From SB21 sp964415295 (lineage in GTDB: Bacteria > CLD3 > SB21), in contig CAYPYN010000010.1 in NCBI GenBank assembly GCA_964415295.1, positions 1 through 64,000 of the forward strand: a stretch of 64,000 bases of DNA, written 5' to 3'. The position numbers were made by a program, and so were the translations under genes. The notes under the pieces were generated by a model, which was given only the letters and a program-made list of their open reading frames with translations, made no database searches and was not told where the DNA came from. This document shows, in pieces, positions 25,464 through 34,141 of the stretch. Positions within the stretch are counted from its first letter, which is position 1. Each line of letters starts with the position of its first letter.

Positions 25464-25538
25464 TCGGAATGAGAGGATTTGAACCTCCGACCCCTCCCAC
25501 CCCAAGGGAGTGCGCTATCCGGGCTGCGCCACATTCCG
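25464..25538 (-). tRNA. tRNA-Pro (GGG)
   Basis: On the minus strand the 75-base gene folds into a cloverleaf with acceptor CGGAATG/CATTCCG, anticodon stem CTCCC/GGGAG and loop TTGGGGT, giving anticodon GGG. The C1-G72 pair and A73 are typical of bacterial tRNA-Pro. CCA is not encoded (CAAA follows). Confidence 0.95.
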
Positions 25539-25557
25539 ATATATAGACTACGCGCGC

Positions 25558-25586
25558 AATATAATACGGCCGCTACAAATACTCAA
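25558..25586 (-). promoter_or_regulatory. Promoter of tRNA-Pro
   Basis: On the minus strand TTGAGT, a 17-base spacer and TATATT overlap the last codons of the aminotransferase gene. The predicted start near 25551 is 13 bases before the tRNA. Confidence 0.7.
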
Positions 25587-26733
25587 GATTTTTTATCGCT
25601 TTCTTCAGGTTTTTTTCGGATGTACCGAATGAAATACGAACGTACCCTTCACCGGCTTTTCCAAATGCGTTCCCGGGAACCGTAACGATCTTAGCTTTTT
25701 CCAGCAGAAATTCGCAAGCCTGATCGGAATTCATTCCGAATTTCTTGATATTCACAAATCCGTAAAAAGCGCCTTCCGCCTTGAAGCAGGATAGCCGATC
25801 GTTATTGAATCCTCTGTGTACTAAATCCCGGCGTACCTGATAGGCCTGAGCCATCTTCTTTACGGGCATTTGCAGTCCCGTCAAAGCCTCGACCCCGGCC
25901 CACTGGCTGACGGACGACGGGCATGTAGCCGACAACTGCTGCAATTTATTAATCTGTCCGATCACCTTTCTATCTCCGGCAAGATAAGCCAGGCGCCAGC
26001 CTGTCATTGAGTAAGCCTTTGAAAACCCGTTGAGCAAGATCGTCCGTTCGTGCATACCTGGAAGCGTGGCAATGGATTGGAACTTCCTGCCATCGAAAAT
26101 GATCTTTTCATAAATGTCATCGCTCAGGCAAATCAATTTCTTTTCGATGCAGACCTTAGCAATGATCTCCAGTTCACCCTTCGTCAAGACTTTTCCGGTA
26201 GGATTACTGGGACTATTGATCAGAATGATCCTCGTCCGGGGCGTGACTTTTTCAAGAATCTGTTTCTCCGTAATTGAATAACCGTCTTCCTCCTTGGTAG
26301 CAACACCGACATACGTTCCTCCGGCCAGAGCGATGCAGCTTTCGTATCCGACCCAGCACGGCTCGATGCACAAGACCTCTTCCCCGGGATTGATCAGTGC
26401 CAGCACGGCATACAATATGCCCTGTTTCCCCCCCGGAGTTACAATGATCTCACTTTCGGCGGAATAAATGAGATCGTTATCTTTCTCAAGCTTTGCAGCG
26501 ATCGCGCGGCGCAATTCAGGAATGCCCCGGCTATTGGTATATTTGGTATGCCCCTTAACCATCGCACGATGACTGGCCTGAATGATGTGAGGCGGCGTCG
26601 GAAAATCGGGTTCTCCGATTGTCAGATCGATCACGTCCTCTCCCGCGTCCTTGAGCGCCTTGGCCTTCTCCGCAAGGCTGACGGTCGCGGAAGATGAAAT
26701 GTTTTTTAACCTGTCGGCAAATGTGTAATCCAC
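25573..26733 (-). CDS. PLP-dependent aminotransferase, class I (aspartate aminotransferase-like)
   Basis: The 386-residue fold-type I enzyme has LTIGEPDFPTPPHI, KYTNSRGIPELRRAIA, the NSPSNPTGKVL segment with the PLP-contacting Asn, and the Schiff-base lysine in NGFSKAYSMTGWRLAY. The arginine that binds the substrate carboxylate is in EGYVRISFGTSEKNL. It belongs to the subgroup Ib, which includes thermophile-type aspartate, prephenate and broad aminotransferases; the substrate is not certain. It lies 19 bases after gmhB. Confidence 0.9.
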   Translation of the reverse strand: MDYTFADRLKNISSSATVSLAEKAKALKDAGEDVIDLTIGEPDFPTPPHIIQASHRAMVKGHTKYTNSRGIPELRRAIAAKLEKDNDLIYSAESEIIVTPGGKQGILYAVLALINPGEEVLCIEPCWVGYESCIALAGGTYVGVATKEEDGYSITEKQILEKVTPRTRIILINSPSNPTGKVLTKGELEIIAKVCIEKKLICLSDDIYEKIIFDGRKFQSIATLPGMHERTILLNGFSKAYSMTGWRLAYLAGDRKVIGQINKLQQLSATCPSSVSQWAGVEALTGLQMPVKKMAQAYQVRRDLVHRGFNNDRLSCFKAEGAFYGFVNIKKFGMNSDQACEFLLEKAKIVTVPGNAFGKAGEGYVRISFGTSEKNLKKAIKNLEYL

Positions 26734-26752
26734 AACCTGTTCCTGTAACTAT

Positions 26753-27334
26753 TTACTGCAAATTTGATTGATAAAGGATTCTTTCCACGGCCCGCAAAAG
26801 ATCTTCTTCAATATAGTCCGGTTTTATTTCCTGCAATTGGCTCAATGTCCTTTCTCCATGGCCGGTCTTTACGAGGACCGTCGTCACCGGAACACTCTTC
26901 TTCAGCAACATATCAGACAAGTGGTCTCCCACTACAAAGCACTGGGAAAGGTCTAGATCAAACCGTGCGGCGGCCTCCAAGACCATTCCGGGCGCGGGTT
27001 TACGGCACTCGCACGTTCTGCGGAATTCGGCGACCGTTCCGTCGGGATGATGCGGGCAATAAAAAAAGGCATCAATGCGTGCCTTTTCTTTTTCTAATTC
27101 TTTTCCGATGTGATCATGAAGTTTTTGAACATCGTCGGTCTTGAAATAACCACGCGCTATGCCGGATTGATTGCTGATCACAATAACCTTGAAACCGTTT
27201 TCATTCAGAAGCCGAACTGCCTGGGGTCCATGGGGCACGAATTCGAAATCCGAGATCTTGTACAGATAATCTTTCTCAACATTCAGCGTCCCGTCCCTGT
27301 CGATAAACACCGCTTTATGCCTGGCGTTCTCCAA
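26753..27334 (-). CDS. gmhB: D-glycero-manno-heptose 1,7-bisphosphate 7-phosphatase
   Basis: The 193-residue HAD phosphatase has the nucleophile motif FIDRDGTLN (Asp12, Asp14), VISNQSGIARGY, a zinc-binding segment CPHHPDG followed by CECRKPAPGM, and VGDHLSD. This set, with the four-ligand zinc loop and no cap domain, is typical of GmhB, which acts in making ADP-heptose for the LPS inner core. Histidinol phosphatase has the same family build but would lie in a his operon. It fits with lpxK in the window. It is 13 bases after recJ. Confidence 0.88.
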   Translation of the reverse strand: MENARHKAVFIDRDGTLNVEKDYLYKISDFEFVPHGPQAVRLLNENGFKVIVISNQSGIARGYFKTDDVQKLHDHIGKELEKEKARIDAFFYCPHHPDGTVAEFRRTCECRKPAPGMVLEAAARFDLDLSQCFVVGDHLSDMLLKKSVPVTTVLVKTGHGERTLSQLQEIKPDYIEEDLLRAVERILYQSNLQ

Positions 27335-27347
27335 AAATTGTTCCGCC

Positions 27348-29075
27348 TCAGTTCATTTTACCGTTGCTGTGAACTTTCAGATCCTTAATCTTCAGTTGGG
27401 TCGTCGTACGGCCCTGCCACGTATTTTCGTCAATTTGATAGACTAAATCAATAGGATTGTCGCCCACTCCGATTTTATTATAATAATGTCCTAGATTAAA
27501 CCCCACGGCATCAAACGTGGCTCCGTTCTGCTTCACTTTGAGCCGGATGTGCCTGTCGTTCATTAATTGAGGATATCCAACGATCTGCAGCCCGCTGGAT
27601 AAAAATATCGGCCTCATATTTCCCGGTCCATGAGGTTTGAAAAGATTCAGCAGCGTCATCAGGCGGTCGTTAATAGAATCAAGCGTTATTTCGGCATCGA
27701 TCTGGATCTTCGGAATAAGGTCTGACGGAGGCAAATTCATCTCCGCATACGCATTCACGCGCCGGCGAAATTCATCGATCTTTTTCAACTCAATCGTTAG
27801 TCCCGCGGCATATTTATGCCCTCCGTAGCCGACCATTAAGTCCTCACAAGATTTCAAGGCTTGAAACACGTCAAAATTTTCAACGCTTCGGGCGGAACCC
27901 TTTCCGTGATCATCGGCTTCGGCAATAACAATAGCCGGACGGTAATACCGTTCAACCAACTTACTGGCAACAATGCCTATCACGCCCTGATGCCAGCCTT
28001 CTTTGAATACTACGATCACTTTGTCTTTCTCAAAGTCAAATTCCTCTTCGACGATCTCGCAGGCTTCCAGGAACATGACCTCATTGAGATCCCGGCGATT
28101 CCGGTTTTCAGACTCCAGAACGCTGGCAAACTCCACGGCCTCTGTTTCGCTATTGGTAATCAGCAGTTTGACGGCGCGATTGGCATCTCCGAGCCGTCCG
28201 ACCGCATTGATGCGCGGTGCTAGCGAAAAAACGATTTGTGCCGTTGAAATGGATTTTCCATAAACGTTCGCGTTTTTGACCAACTGACGAATACCAACTT
28301 TATTGGCCTCGCTGACCAGCTTCAAACCGTTCTTCACCAATGTTCTGTTTTCGCCGATCAAAGGCACGATATCCGCCGCGCTTCCGATAGCCACAAGATC
28401 CAGATGCTGCAACAAGATTCCCCGATCGAGGCCCAATTTTTCAGTCAAGGCTTGCGCAAGTTTAAAAGCCACTCCGACACCGCAGAGCTCTTTGAAGGGA
28501 TAAGAACACTTCTCCTGCTTCGGATTCAATATGGCCAACGCGCTGGGCAAAGTATCTCCCGGATGATGATGGTCGCAGATGATCACGTCGATACCAAATT
28601 CGTTCGCCAGTTTGATTTGGTCGATCGCCGTGATACCGCAATCGACGGCAATCACCAGTTTAACGCCCTGATTATGGGCCGCAGTGATGCCGCTGCGCGA
28701 AAGACCGTATCCTTCCTTCACCCGGTCGGGAATGTAATAGGTCAGTAGGCCTTTGTGGATCTCACGCAGGAAAAGGTACAGCATGGAAGTACTGGTGGTG
28801 CCATCCACGTCGTAATCGCCGTAAATCATGATCGATTCCCGCCTTTCTATCGCGGCGATCACGCGCTCAACGGCAACGTCCATATTGTACATCAGGAAAG
28901 GATCATTCAACGGAGCGTTTTCAGCACGAAAAAAATTTTTAGCCTCATCATACGTGGTGATACCACGGTTAAATAAGATGCTGGCTATAAGTTCAGGGAC
29001 ATTGATTTCTTCTGCTAGTTTTCTTAAACGCTCCTTATCATGGTGGTTATTGAGTACCCATTGTTGTTCTAACAT
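27348..29075 (-). CDS. recJ: Single-stranded-DNA-specific exonuclease RecJ
   Basis: RecJ degrades single-stranded DNA 5' to 3' in recombination and mismatch repair. The 575-residue protein has the DHH phosphoesterase core (MIYGDYDVDGTTST, AVDCGIT, CDHHHPGD, GSAADIVPL), then DHHA1 with GYGGHKYAAGLTIE, and a C-terminal OB domain (about residues 450-570). Length and order are normal for the family. It starts after a 178-base AT-rich gap following rnpB; no ribosome binding site or clear promoter is visible there. Confidence 0.94.
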   Translation of the reverse strand: MLEQQWVLNNHHDKERLRKLAEEINVPELIASILFNRGITTYDEAKNFFRAENAPLNDPFLMYNMDVAVERVIAAIERRESIMIYGDYDVDGTTSTSMLYLFLREIHKGLLTYYIPDRVKEGYGLSRSGITAAHNQGVKLVIAVDCGITAIDQIKLANEFGIDVIICDHHHPGDTLPSALAILNPKQEKCSYPFKELCGVGVAFKLAQALTEKLGLDRGILLQHLDLVAIGSAADIVPLIGENRTLVKNGLKLVSEANKVGIRQLVKNANVYGKSISTAQIVFSLAPRINAVGRLGDANRAVKLLITNSETEAVEFASVLESENRNRRDLNEVMFLEACEIVEEEFDFEKDKVIVVFKEGWHQGVIGIVASKLVERYYRPAIVIAEADDHGKGSARSVENFDVFQALKSCEDLMVGYGGHKYAAGLTIELKKIDEFRRRVNAYAEMNLPPSDLIPKIQIDAEITLDSINDRLMTLLNLFKPHGPGNMRPIFLSSGLQIVGYPQLMNDRHIRLKVKQNGATFDAVGFNLGHYYNKIGVGDNPIDLVYQIDENTWQGRTTTQLKIKDLKVHSNGKMN

Positions 29076-29253
29076 AAGGTAGCATGGAGGTTATATTTAT
29101 ATTTAGTTTTTTAAAAATCATAGGTTGTGTGAATAACTTATCACTCTTATTGTAGAGCTTTTTTTAACAACTCTCACTAATATAGCGTATTACGGGATGA
29201 AATGCAAAAACAATCCGCAAACATTTAATAAAACTTATTTTAAATAATAAAAA

Positions 29254-29702
29254 GCAGACTGTAAGCCGAATTCTGTGCCAGCTTTTCAGCCGGAGATAAT
29301 CATTTATCTTCCGCCAAAGGCGGACGCTTCACTCGGAACGAATCCGAAAATCCGTCCCCGTAACTGCGTGCGATCTACCCGAAGATGCTCTTTCGAATCG
29401 GGCAGGCGGCCCTATATGCGCTCCAGGCGCACACACCTTCTTATTTGATCTTGCTCCAGGCGGGGTTTAGCATACTCAAGCATTGCTGCCAAAGCACGTG
29501 CGCTCTTACCGCACGATTTCACCCTTATGGCGCCAAAGGCGCCACGGTATCTTTTCTGTTCCACTATCCGTTACGGGTCCCTTTCGAAACCCGTACCCGT
29601 CATTGCTCCGATGCAACGAAGCTCTGACGGCACCTTGCCTTGCGGAGTTCGGACTTTCCTCTGTATTTCGAATTAATCAAAACGCAGCGATTATCCGTCT
29701 GC
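29254..29702 (-). ncRNA. rnpB: RNase P RNA, bacterial type A
   Basis: The minus strand carries the hallmark 5' region GAGGAAAGTCCGAACTCC (29644-29661) followed by GCAAGGCAAGGTGCC, and the 3' region ACAGAATTCGGCTTAC (about 29262-29277). The two ends pair as P1 (GCAGAC with GTCTGC) and a T run follows, serving as terminator. The RNA cleaves 5' leaders of pre-tRNA. At about 449 bases it is longer than many type A RNAs, so some arms (for example the GC-rich hairpins near 29535-29560 and 29570-29605) may be extended. Ends are approximate. The 178 bases between it and recJ are AT-rich and empty. Confidence 0.95.
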
Positions 29703-29768
29703 TTTTTTTTCAAAGAACAATGCGATGACAAAAAATCAATTTGGCCTCTGAACCTCCCCGCCAAAGAT

Positions 29769-31553
29769 CTAGTTTGGTCTCTTCGACTTCTGCAGAACAG
29801 CTTCCAGTTTGATCTCCTTGCCGTCTCTTTTCACAATAATGTCAACTTTATCACCGGCTTTATATTCGCCAAGCGCATATGTATAATCGTAAACATTCTT
29901 GATCGTTTTCGTCCCAAATTTGACCAAAATATCACCTTTCTTGACACCGGCTTTTTCTGCAGCCTGTCCGGGATTGACATCATCGATTTTAAGACCTTCG
30001 GAATCATCCGCATAGTTTGGAACAATACCCAGAGTTGCTCTGAAGCCCGTCATGGGTCGGTCGCTCTCCCCTTTGACTTTTGTAAATTCCGGCCTCTTAT
30101 CGGCATTGGCAATGGATGTTATGGTTTCAAGCGCCATTTTTGCGATCCGCTCCTCGCCTTCCAGATTAATCTTGTCGGCATCATCCGAGGGTTTATGATA
30201 GTCCGAATGCAAATTCGTAAAGTAAGCTATCACAGGCATATCTTTCTGGTAGAAAGTAGCAAAATCGCTTGGACCATTGCCGTCTTGTTTCAGTGTGAGC
30301 GCAAAATTATAGTTCTTGTTCAGATCGTTGATCATTGGCGTAAAGCCGGGCGAGGTACCCATCCCATGAATGATCAATTGATTCTCTTTCAAGCGTCCGA
30401 CCATATCAAAATTGAACATGGTCACCGCCTGTTTGAGGTCAACCGTCGGGTGATCGGCAAAATACTTTGATCCGACCAGACCGAGTTCTTCCGCCGTAAA
30501 GGCAATAAAAAGAACACTGCGTTTTAACGGCTGTGTCGAAAGTTTTTGCGCCAATTCCAGCAAGGCGGTGGTGCCGGAAGCATTATCGTCGGCGCCGTTG
30601 TGGATGGCCGGCTCACCGCGGTACATTGAATTGCTTCCACCCATGCCCAAATGATCAAAATGAGCGCCGACAATGATGAATTCTTTTTTCATCTCCGGAT
30701 CCGTGCCTTCTTTCCAACCTATCACATTCTGCGTTTTGGATCTCTCGATAACTACGTGGGACGCCATACGGATTTTGGCCTGCGTTTCAAAGGATTCCGG
30801 CTTTTTGGAAATATTGATTTTTTTCTGGAGGTCCCGGAATTGCTCTTCAGAAAAACCCAGAAGTGTCATGGCGGTTCCTCGGCTGATGCTCATAGCCGGA
30901 ATACCATAATTCCCGTGACCGATCTCGTATTGCAGGCTTACCAAATCGTCATCGCCGTCTTCAAAACCGGTTACGACCAGGAGCCCTTTGGCGCCCTTCT
31001 CTGCGGCCAGTGCAACTTTCTTGCGAAGAGGAGAATGATTATAATAAGCACCGTGCGGATTATCGCCTTCCGGGGAATAACGGAAAACCATCACAATCTT
31101 GCCCTTAATGTCGGTCTTTTCAAAATCATCATACTTGGCTCCGGGGGCGCTGATCCCGTAGCCTGCAAATACAATGATCCCCTCCGCCGACGTATCCGCA
31201 GAATATGAAAGCGGTTTAAAGTCTTTTCCCAGCTCAAACTTCTTATCCGCAAAAATCAACTCATTTTTCTCACCGGCACGCAAACCGGTCACGACTTCGA
31301 ACGTCTGAAAATACTTATTATCATCTCCCAAAGGTTTTAGGCCGTAGCTTTTGAATTCATCGCGTATGTAGTTGGCCGCTAAATTATTCCCTTCGGTTCC
31401 GGCGGCCCGTCCTTTAAGAGAATCCGACGCCAAAAATTCGATATGATATTTGATCTCAGCCTGCGTAATCTCCGGATTGGAAAACTCGTTTCGCTTCATA
31501 CTGCATGAGAGCAATAACAAGAGACCAAGAATTAAGAACCGATTCAACACCAT
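29769..31553 (-). CDS. M28-family metallopeptidase lipoprotein with PA insert and C-terminal PDZ domain
   Basis: The 594-residue protein starts at the ATG at 31553 (AAGGAG 5 bases upstream), although the frame is open to 31670. It has a lipobox ending LLLSC, an N-terminal LASDSLKGRAAGTEGN motif, a PA-type insert, then the M28 zinc site: GAHFDHLGMGG, NGADDNASGTTALLELA and FTAEELGLVGSKYFA. A PDZ domain follows (about 500-590: GLKIDDVNPGQAAEKAGVKKGDILVKFG). It is probably an aminopeptidase on the outer side of the cell. It follows the CsgG-barrel gene by 17 bases. Confidence 0.9.
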   Translation of the reverse strand: MVLNRFLILGLLLLLSCSMKRNEFSNPEITQAEIKYHIEFLASDSLKGRAAGTEGNNLAANYIRDEFKSYGLKPLGDDNKYFQTFEVVTGLRAGEKNELIFADKKFELGKDFKPLSYSADTSAEGIIVFAGYGISAPGAKYDDFEKTDIKGKIVMVFRYSPEGDNPHGAYYNHSPLRKKVALAAEKGAKGLLVVTGFEDGDDDLVSLQYEIGHGNYGIPAMSISRGTAMTLLGFSEEQFRDLQKKINISKKPESFETQAKIRMASHVVIERSKTQNVIGWKEGTDPEMKKEFIIVGAHFDHLGMGGSNSMYRGEPAIHNGADDNASGTTALLELAQKLSTQPLKRSVLFIAFTAEELGLVGSKYFADHPTVDLKQAVTMFNFDMVGRLKENQLIIHGMGTSPGFTPMINDLNKNYNFALTLKQDGNGPSDFATFYQKDMPVIAYFTNLHSDYHKPSDDADKINLEGEERIAKMALETITSIANADKRPEFTKVKGESDRPMTGFRATLGIVPNYADDSEGLKIDDVNPGQAAEKAGVKKGDILVKFGTKTIKNVYDYTYALGEYKAGDKVDIIVKRDGKEIKLEAVLQKSKRPN

Positions 31554-31569
31554 AAAACTCCTTCTGATT

Positions 31570-32655
31570 TTATTTTTTGAATACAAACGTATAAATGAAT
31601 CCAAGTCCAAATTGCGTGTAGGTTGTGTTTTGGCCAAGCTTCTTGTCGGAGCTGATACTGGTAAAATCAATACAGGCCGTTATCGCGAGGTTTTTTCTAA
31701 GCACATACTCTGCGCCAAATCCAAGTCTTGTGGCAAAATACGAGTTTTTCGAAGCGGTGCCGCCGTCCGGATCATACTCTATTTTGGCTGTGCCAAATCC
31801 CAATCCGATGTAACTATTAATTCTGTTTACAGGCAGGTAGTAGCGGCCCCCGAATACGAGCGGATGGGTCTTGTAAGTTGTGCCACCACTGCCTTTAAAT
31901 GTCTGGGCCCCAAGATCAGCAACGGCCAAAATCTTCGGAGTGATATAGTACCCAAAAGACAACATCACATTGGTCCCTGTTTTTGCGTCGGCATCGTTCT
32001 TAAATTGCCCCGACGGCACCGCACTGCCAACCACCAGCCTGACCTGAAATGCTTTTGACCGGTTCACCCCTACCTCAGGCGTGTTCTGCGTTTTTTCGTT
32101 GGCTTCACCGGATGACCGTTTTTCCTTTTCTGTTGCATGCGACTCGGTCACGGCCTTGTCAGCCGACCGGCTTTGTGCAGCGCTCTTTTGAAATTGAGAA
32201 AACGAATTGGCAATCTGCTTCATGATCTCCAGTAAGCCGGAAATCTTGCCGTCGTAATCCTTACTGTGTGTCTGCACGATCCGGCCGGAACTCACATCGA
32301 TCATACGCAGATCGATCGTATAAGTATCACCGATCAAACCTATGTCTCCTGCGATCATGTATTCGACGCCAAGCAGTTGGCCGACCTGGACGGCGCATTC
32401 ATTGGTATTGCATTCGTCGGACATCACGAATTCCTGCTCTTTCAGGATCTCTTTCATTTTCTGACGTTCTACCACATTGAAGATCTTGGTTTGAAAGAGC
32501 ATGGCTCGAAAGCGGTTGGTCAAGGTTTGCACATCGTCACCAGTGATCGCTCCTGTTTTCTGAAATTCCAAAACAGCTACTGTGCTTCCGCTCTTGGTCT
32601 GAGCCGACAGGTTCCATCCTGTCAAAATCAAACACACGATCAGCCATTTATACAT
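31570..32655 (-). CDS. CsgG-like domain fused to an outer-membrane beta-barrel
   Basis: The 361-residue protein has a signal peptide (cleavage after NLSAQ), a CsgG/DUF799-like domain (about 20-160: VAVLEFQKTGAITGDDVQTL, FNVVERQKMKEILKEQEF, the GQLLGVEYMIAGDIG segment), a charged linker of about 45 residues and a C-terminal barrel of about 170 residues ending in YTFVFKK with alternating hydrophobic strands. I choose the ATG at 32655 because AGGA lies 7 bases upstream; the frame's first ATG at 32667 has none. The CsgG-like part suggests a periplasmic envelope role, but it lacks the family's pore-forming context here. Confidence 0.8.
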   Translation of the reverse strand: MYKWLIVCLILTGWNLSAQTKSGSTVAVLEFQKTGAITGDDVQTLTNRFRAMLFQTKIFNVVERQKMKEILKEQEFVMSDECNTNECAVQVGQLLGVEYMIAGDIGLIGDTYTIDLRMIDVSSGRIVQTHSKDYDGKISGLLEIMKQIANSFSQFQKSAAQSRSADKAVTESHATEKEKRSSGEANEKTQNTPEVGVNRSKAFQVRLVVGSAVPSGQFKNDADAKTGTNVMLSFGYYITPKILAVADLGAQTFKGSGGTTYKTHPLVFGGRYYLPVNRINSYIGLGFGTAKIEYDPDGGTASKNSYFATRLGFGAEYVLRKNLAITACIDFTSISSDKKLGQNTTYTQFGLGFIYTFVFKK

Positions 32656-32725
32656 CGAGATCCTCATAAGGTTTTATGAATTACTTGTTTACGCGGTCAT
32701 CGGAGCGTATTCACTATTCGACTTG

Positions 32726-32754
32726 AAAGTAGCATAATTTCTTGAAAACCACAA
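32726..32754 (-). promoter_or_regulatory. Promoter of the CsgG-barrel/M28 unit
   Basis: On the minus strand TTGTGG, a 17-base spacer and TACTTT (preceded by TGC, an extended -10) would start transcription near 32719, about 64 bases before the ATG. Confidence 0.55.
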
Positions 32755-32818
32755 CAAATTGTTGAATTTACGCAAAGTGAGACCTTTGTTTGTTGCTAAG
32801 CTAATATTATAAAAAGAG

Positions 32819-32847
32819 TTGCATTTAAATATGATGTTAATTAAATT
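32819..32847 (+). promoter_or_regulatory. Possible promoter of the FAD oxidoreductase gene
   Basis: TTGCAT, a 17-base spacer and TAAATT, with start near 32855, 100 bases before the ATG at 32955. The 287-base gap between the divergent genes holds only these two opposite promoters and AT-rich DNA. Confidence 0.4.
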
Positions 32848-32954
32848 TTATTGATGAGGATTCCTTTGACTCCTTCCAAGCGGGCTTAGTTAACGGATTC
32901 CTACATCGGTTTGTTTTATAAATGATGTATTAAAAACTACTTACAGGTATAGGT

Positions 32955-34112
32955 ATGAAATCCAGATATGATGTGGTTGTAGTCGGTGCGGGTTGTATAG
33001 GTGTAAGCGTCGCAAGTCACCTCGGTGACCTGGGATGCACAAACGTATTGGTTATCGAAAAAGAAAAAATGATTGGAACGGGTGCAACGGCCAAATGCGC
33101 CGGGGGCGTAAGAGCTCAGTTCTCCACACCGATCAATATTTACATGAGTCATTACAGCATCAATGAATTTGAAAAACTTGATAAGGAGTACGGCATCCAG
33201 TTTGTACAATGCGGTTACTTATTTGTTGTAAAAACCGAAGAGCAAAAAGCACGCTACCTGAAGAACATGGAAATGCAAAAAAAATACGGCGTTGACGTGC
33301 GTTTTGTCAGTAAAGATGAGATCGCAGCACTGGCACCAAATTATGGCTTAGATAGTGTTCTTGGCGGTACATTTGGTTCCAAAGACGGATTAGTCGACCC
33401 CTACATGATGGTGGACGCGTATTTTAAGAAATCCAGAAAGATGAATATCGAATTTGAGACTGAGACTCCCTGCACCGGTCTCAAAACCTCCAACGGCAAG
33501 ATTACGCACGTGATCACGCCTAAAGGTGAAATTGCCTGCGATTACGTGGTCGATGCCGCCGGCCCCTTCTCAAAAGAACTTGGCACGATGATTGGAGTTG
33601 ACATACCCATCGAACCTTTGAAACGAATGATTACCACAACGGGTGAATTGGATTTCGTAACGGATACATACCCGATGGTAGTCGACGTCACTACAGGCAT
33701 GTACATGCACAAAGAAGGCAACGGTCTTCTGATTGGTCTGGCCAATAATGCCCAAACTCCAGGCTACGATGAAACCATTGATAATGACTTTCTAGATACC
33801 ATGCTGATGACGGCTCTTGAGGTCATGCCCTATCTTGAGAATGCGGAGATCAAGACCAAATACCCAGGTACCTGGGCCGGTTTGTACGAAAGCACTCCGG
33901 ACCATCACAGCATCCTGGATCGTTTGCCCCAATTCCCTAATTTTATCATAGCCGGCGGATTCAGCGGACACGGACTTATGCACGCGCCCGCGGCCGGCCA
34001 GGCGATAGCGGAACTCATCGTCAAAGGAAAGTGCGAGACATTTGACCTTCACCCGGTTCGTTTCAGCCGCTTTGCCGAAGGCGATCTGACCGTGGAAAGA
34101 AATGTGATTTAA
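32955..34112 (+). CDS. FAD-dependent oxidoreductase, DAO/sarcosine oxidase beta-like
   Basis: The 385-residue flavoprotein opens with a dinucleotide-binding motif (VVVVGAGCIGVSVASHLG, residues 5-22) and continues with GATAKCAGGVRAQFS, the region where the isoalloxazine sits in the DAO superfamily, VVDAAGPFSKELG and a C-terminal GFSGHGLMHAPAAGQAIAEL. Layout and length resemble sarcosine oxidase beta subunit, glycine oxidase and proline dehydrogenase beta. Substrate unknown. It is the first plus-strand gene after a long minus-strand stretch. Confidence 0.87.
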   Translation: MKSRYDVVVVGAGCIGVSVASHLGDLGCTNVLVIEKEKMIGTGATAKCAGGVRAQFSTPINIYMSHYSINEFEKLDKEYGIQFVQCGYLFVVKTEEQKARYLKNMEMQKKYGVDVRFVSKDEIAALAPNYGLDSVLGGTFGSKDGLVDPYMMVDAYFKKSRKMNIEFETETPCTGLKTSNGKITHVITPKGEIACDYVVDAAGPFSKELGTMIGVDIPIEPLKRMITTTGELDFVTDTYPMVVDVTTGMYMHKEGNGLLIGLANNAQTPGYDETIDNDFLDTMLMTALEVMPYLENAEIKTKYPGTWAGLYESTPDHHSILDRLPQFPNFIIAGGFSGHGLMHAPAAGQAIAELIVKGKCETFDLHPVRFSRFAEGDLTVERNVI

Positions 34113-34141
34113 ACCGGAACAAACACAAGGACTCGAGTCAT

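Noticed and set aside
29640..30470. A 276-residue plus-strand frame over rnpB and the M28 peptidase gene
   Set aside because: It crosses the conserved 5' region of RNase P RNA and the antisense of PDZ-domain codons; composition is not protein-like.
31554..31670. N-terminal extension of the M28-PDZ frame
   Set aside because: The extension precedes the ribosome binding site and lipobox and overlaps the CsgG-barrel gene; the true start is at 31553.
33578..33600. TGGCACG-N4-TTGG resembling a sigma-54 promoter
   Set aside because: It lies within the FAD oxidoreductase gene, departs from the TTGC half and has no gene start after it. No better sigma-54 site was found in the window.
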